A stretch of 64,000 nucleotides of DNA, taken from contig NZ_AP022810.1 in assembly GCF_009731355.2 (NCBI RefSeq), forward strand, positions 3,066,001 through 3,130,000. Direction: 5' to 3'. Shown in pieces: positions 62,231 to 64,000 of the stretch (position 1 is the first letter of the stretch; each line of letters opens with the position of its first letter). This DNA comes from Desulfuromonas sp. AOP6 (GTDB lineage: Bacteria; Desulfobacterota; Desulfuromonadia; Desulfuromonadales; SZUA-540). The position numbers were made by a program, and so were the translations under genes. Below the pieces are notes generated by a model. It was not told where the DNA came from. It did no database searches and saw only the letters and a program-made list of their open reading frames with translations.

Positions 62231-64000
62231 ATGAAAAATCCTGACTTCAAGGTCCCTGCTGTCAAGGCTTCTATCGACACCCTGCGCCTGCTATCGGCCG
62301 ACATGGTGGAACAGGCCAACTCCGGCCATCCTGGCACCCCCATGGAGGCGGCGCCTCTGGCCTATCTCCTCTTTCAGCGCCACCTGCGGCATAACCCCGC
62401 GAATCCGGCCTGGCCGGGCCGGGACCGCTTCATCCTCTCCTGCGGGCACGCCTCCGCACTGCTCTACAGCCTGCTGCACCTGAGCGGCTACGACCTCTCT
62501 CTCGACGATCTCCAAAACTTCCGCCAACTCGACAGCCGCACCCCCGGCCACCCCGAATTCGGCCACACCCCCGGCGTCGAGACGACCACCGGACCCTTGG
62601 GGCAGGGCTTCGCCGTCGGCGTCGGCATGGCCATGGGAGCCCGCCACCTCGCGCAAACTATCGACACCCAGCTTTTCGATACCCGCGTCTACACCATCTG
62701 CTCCGACGGCGACCTTATGGAAGGGGTGGCGTCCGAGGCGGCGTCCCTGGCGGGGCATCTACGCCTGGGCAACCTCATCTCCCTCTACCTCGACAACCGC
62801 ATCACCATCGAGGGGGAAACCGACCTGGCTTTCAGCGAAGAGGTCGCCACGCGTTTTCTCGCCTACGGCTGGCAGGTACAGCGGGTGGAAGGGGAGAATC
62901 TGGCCGAAATCGACGCGGCTATCGAGGCGGCCAAGAAGGATCCGCGACCGTCCCTCATTATCGCCCGCACCCATATCGGCTTCGGCGCTCCCACCAAGCA
63001 GGACACCGCCGAGGCCCACGGCGCTCCCCTCGGCGCCAACGAACTGGCGCAGACCAAGCGGGCCTTCGGCCGCAAGCCCGACGGGCACTTTGTCATCCCC
63101 GCCAGTGTGCGCCAGCACATGGGCCAGGCCGTCCGCCGCGGCCGCGCCTGGGAGCTTCAATGGACACGCCGCTTTGATCGCCTGAACCAGTCCCTGCATT
63201 CACCCCTGACGGCCTGGCTGCAGATGCGCGAAGGTGGCCTGCCAGACGGTTGGGGGGAGGATCTGCCGACCTTCGACCCTGCCGACGGCCCCTTGGCCAC
63301 CCGCAAGGCTAGCGGCATCGTCCTTAACGCCCTGGCCGCCCGGCTCCCCCTGCTGTTAGGCGGCTCGGCCGACCTCGCCCCTTCCAACAACACCGAACTC
63401 AAGGGTGAGGCCGCCTTTCGCCCCGGTCACAGCGGCCGCAATATTCACTTCGGCGTGCGGGAACACGCCATGGGAGCCATTCTCAACGGCCTCGCCCACA
63501 CCGACGGCCTCATCCCCTTCGGCGGCACCTTTCTCATCTTCTCCGAATACATGCGACCGCCCATGCGCCTGGCCGCCATGATGGGGCTGGCCCCCATCTA
63601 CGTCTTTACCCACGACTCCATCGGCCTTGGCGAGGACGGTCCCACCCACCAACCGGTGGAACAGCTCGCCGCCCTGCGGGCCGTGCCTAACCTCCGCGTC
63701 ATCCGTCCCGGCGACGCCAACGAAACGGCGGTCGCCTGGCACGAGGCCATCGCGCACCGAAGTGGTCCCACCGCCCTTATTCTCTCCCGCCAGAACCTGC
63801 CCATCCTGGACCGCGGCAAACTCGCTTCGGCAGAGGGGCTGCGGCGCGGCGGCTATGTACTGGCCTCGGAGGAAGGCGATCTCGATATACTGCTGCTGGC
63901 CAGCGGCTCGGAAGTCTCCCTCGCCTTGAAGGCCCGGGACATGTTGCAGCAACAAGGGAAGGGGACCCGGGTCGTCTCCCTGCCTTGCTGGGAGCTCTTC
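62231..64000 (+). CDS. tkt: Transketolase (3' end outside window)
   Basis: 590 residues are visible of a roughly 660-residue thiamine-diphosphate enzyme. [18 protein letters not shown] and [26 protein letters not shown] open it. The diphosphate-metal motif is [30 protein letters not shown], and the pyrimidine domain includes [17 protein letters not shown] and [35 protein letters not shown]. It links the pentose phosphate pathway to glycolysis by moving two-carbon units. An AAGGAG site precedes the ATG. RNA candidate B ends 105 bases upstream. Confidence 0.96.
   Translation, partial: MKNPDFKVPAVKASIDTLRLLSADMVEQANSGHPGTPMEAAPLAYLLFQRHLRHNPANPAWPGRDRFILSCGHASALLYSLLHLSGYDLSLDDLQNFRQLDSRTPGHPEFGHTPGVETTTGPLGQGFAVGVGMAMGARHLAQTIDTQLFDTRVYTICSDGDLMEGVASEAASLAGHLRLGNLISLYLDNRITIEGETDLAFSEEVATRFLAYGWQVQRVEGENLAEIDAAIEAAKKDPRPSLIIARTHIGFGAPTKQDTAEAHGAPLGANELAQTKRAFGRKPDGHFVIPASVRQHMGQAVRRGRAWELQWTRRFDRLNQSLHSPLTAWLQMREGGLPDGWGEDLPTFDPADGPLATRKASGIVLNALAARLPLLLGGSADLAPSNNTELKGEAAFRPGHSGRNIHFGVREHAMGAILNGLAHTDGLIPFGGTFLIFSEYMRPPMRLAAMMGLAPIYVFTHDSIGLGEDGPTHQPVEQLAALRAVPNLRVIRPGDANETAVAWHEAIAHRSGPTALILSRQNLPILDRGKLASAEGLRRGGYVLASEEGDLDILLLASGSEVSLALKARDMLQQQGKGTRVVSLPCWELF

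Overview
The window looks like chromosome from a Desulfuromonadales-type (Geobacter/Desulfuromonas-like) bacterium. The case rests on a uniform GC-rich coding style, a Tat-exported membrane [NiFe] hydrogenase, ATP-dependent PEP carboxykinase, CydAB with a DUF4492 partner, many Fe-S proteins and a selenocysteine-containing peroxiredoxin. The genus is inferred from gene content only. No rRNA, tRNA, CRISPR array, transposase or phage gene was recognised.

Left part (1-16.7 kb): a DUF445 membrane protein cut by the window edge, a sugar nucleotidyltransferase, hslO (Hsp33) convergent with rimO, yajQ and lolA. Then comes a long, tightly packed minus-strand run lon-thiL-cheR-mcp-cheW-cheY-cheA-cheC-cheD(-lolA), a complete chemosensory pathway coupled to lon and thiL by overlapping reading frames. 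pckA stands alone with its own terminator.

17-31.8 kb: a minus-strand hydrogenase operon (hyaA, hyaB, hyaC, hyaD and a one-heme lipoprotein cytochrome c) with a near-consensus promoter and a terminator. Diverging from it are a BCAM0308-like zinc-ribbon protein, then archease and rtcB (RNA ligation) and an NDUFA9-like reductase. Next is a minus-strand cluster with an IscU-like scaffold, DUF134 regulator, BASS/ACR3 transporter, DUF302-like protein and NifX-like protein, behind a perfect 14-bp palindrome. A plus-strand group follows: rhodanese, Fe-S reductase, DUF3047 and TVP38.

32-49 kb: a DinG helicase carrying an intact N-terminal JAMM metalloprotease motif, a Nudix hydrolase, a four-helix protein with b561-like histidines, a receiver domain, an Fe-S protein, two outer-membrane barrels and an SO_0444-type metal permease. 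The selenoprotein peroxiredoxin is here: an in-frame TGA at the peroxidatic position, followed at the right distance by a hairpin. A MacB-type ABC exporter with its HlyD adaptor, a HerA-like ATPase, a coupled diguanylate cyclase and PilZ pair, a LysE exporter and a DUF169 protein follow.

50-64 kb: a bd oxidase operon (DUF4492, cydA, cydB, 30-residue cydX-like) with a consensus promoter overlapped by an operator-like palindrome. Next is an accessory island: a Tle1/DUF2235 lipase effector followed by three tandem DUF2931-type immunity genes, with two orphan copies of the effector 3' end between them. Last come an SH3/coiled-coil membrane protein, an aminotransferase, plant-type gshA, and a truncated transketolase gene preceded by a tandem pair of homologous structured RNA candidates that display CCUCC (anti-Shine-Dalgarno-like) segments.

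The observations most worth follow-up are the tandem CCUCC RNAs, the Sec-peroxiredoxin lacking its resolving cysteine, the effector-tail/immunity repeat array and the JAMM-DinG fusion.
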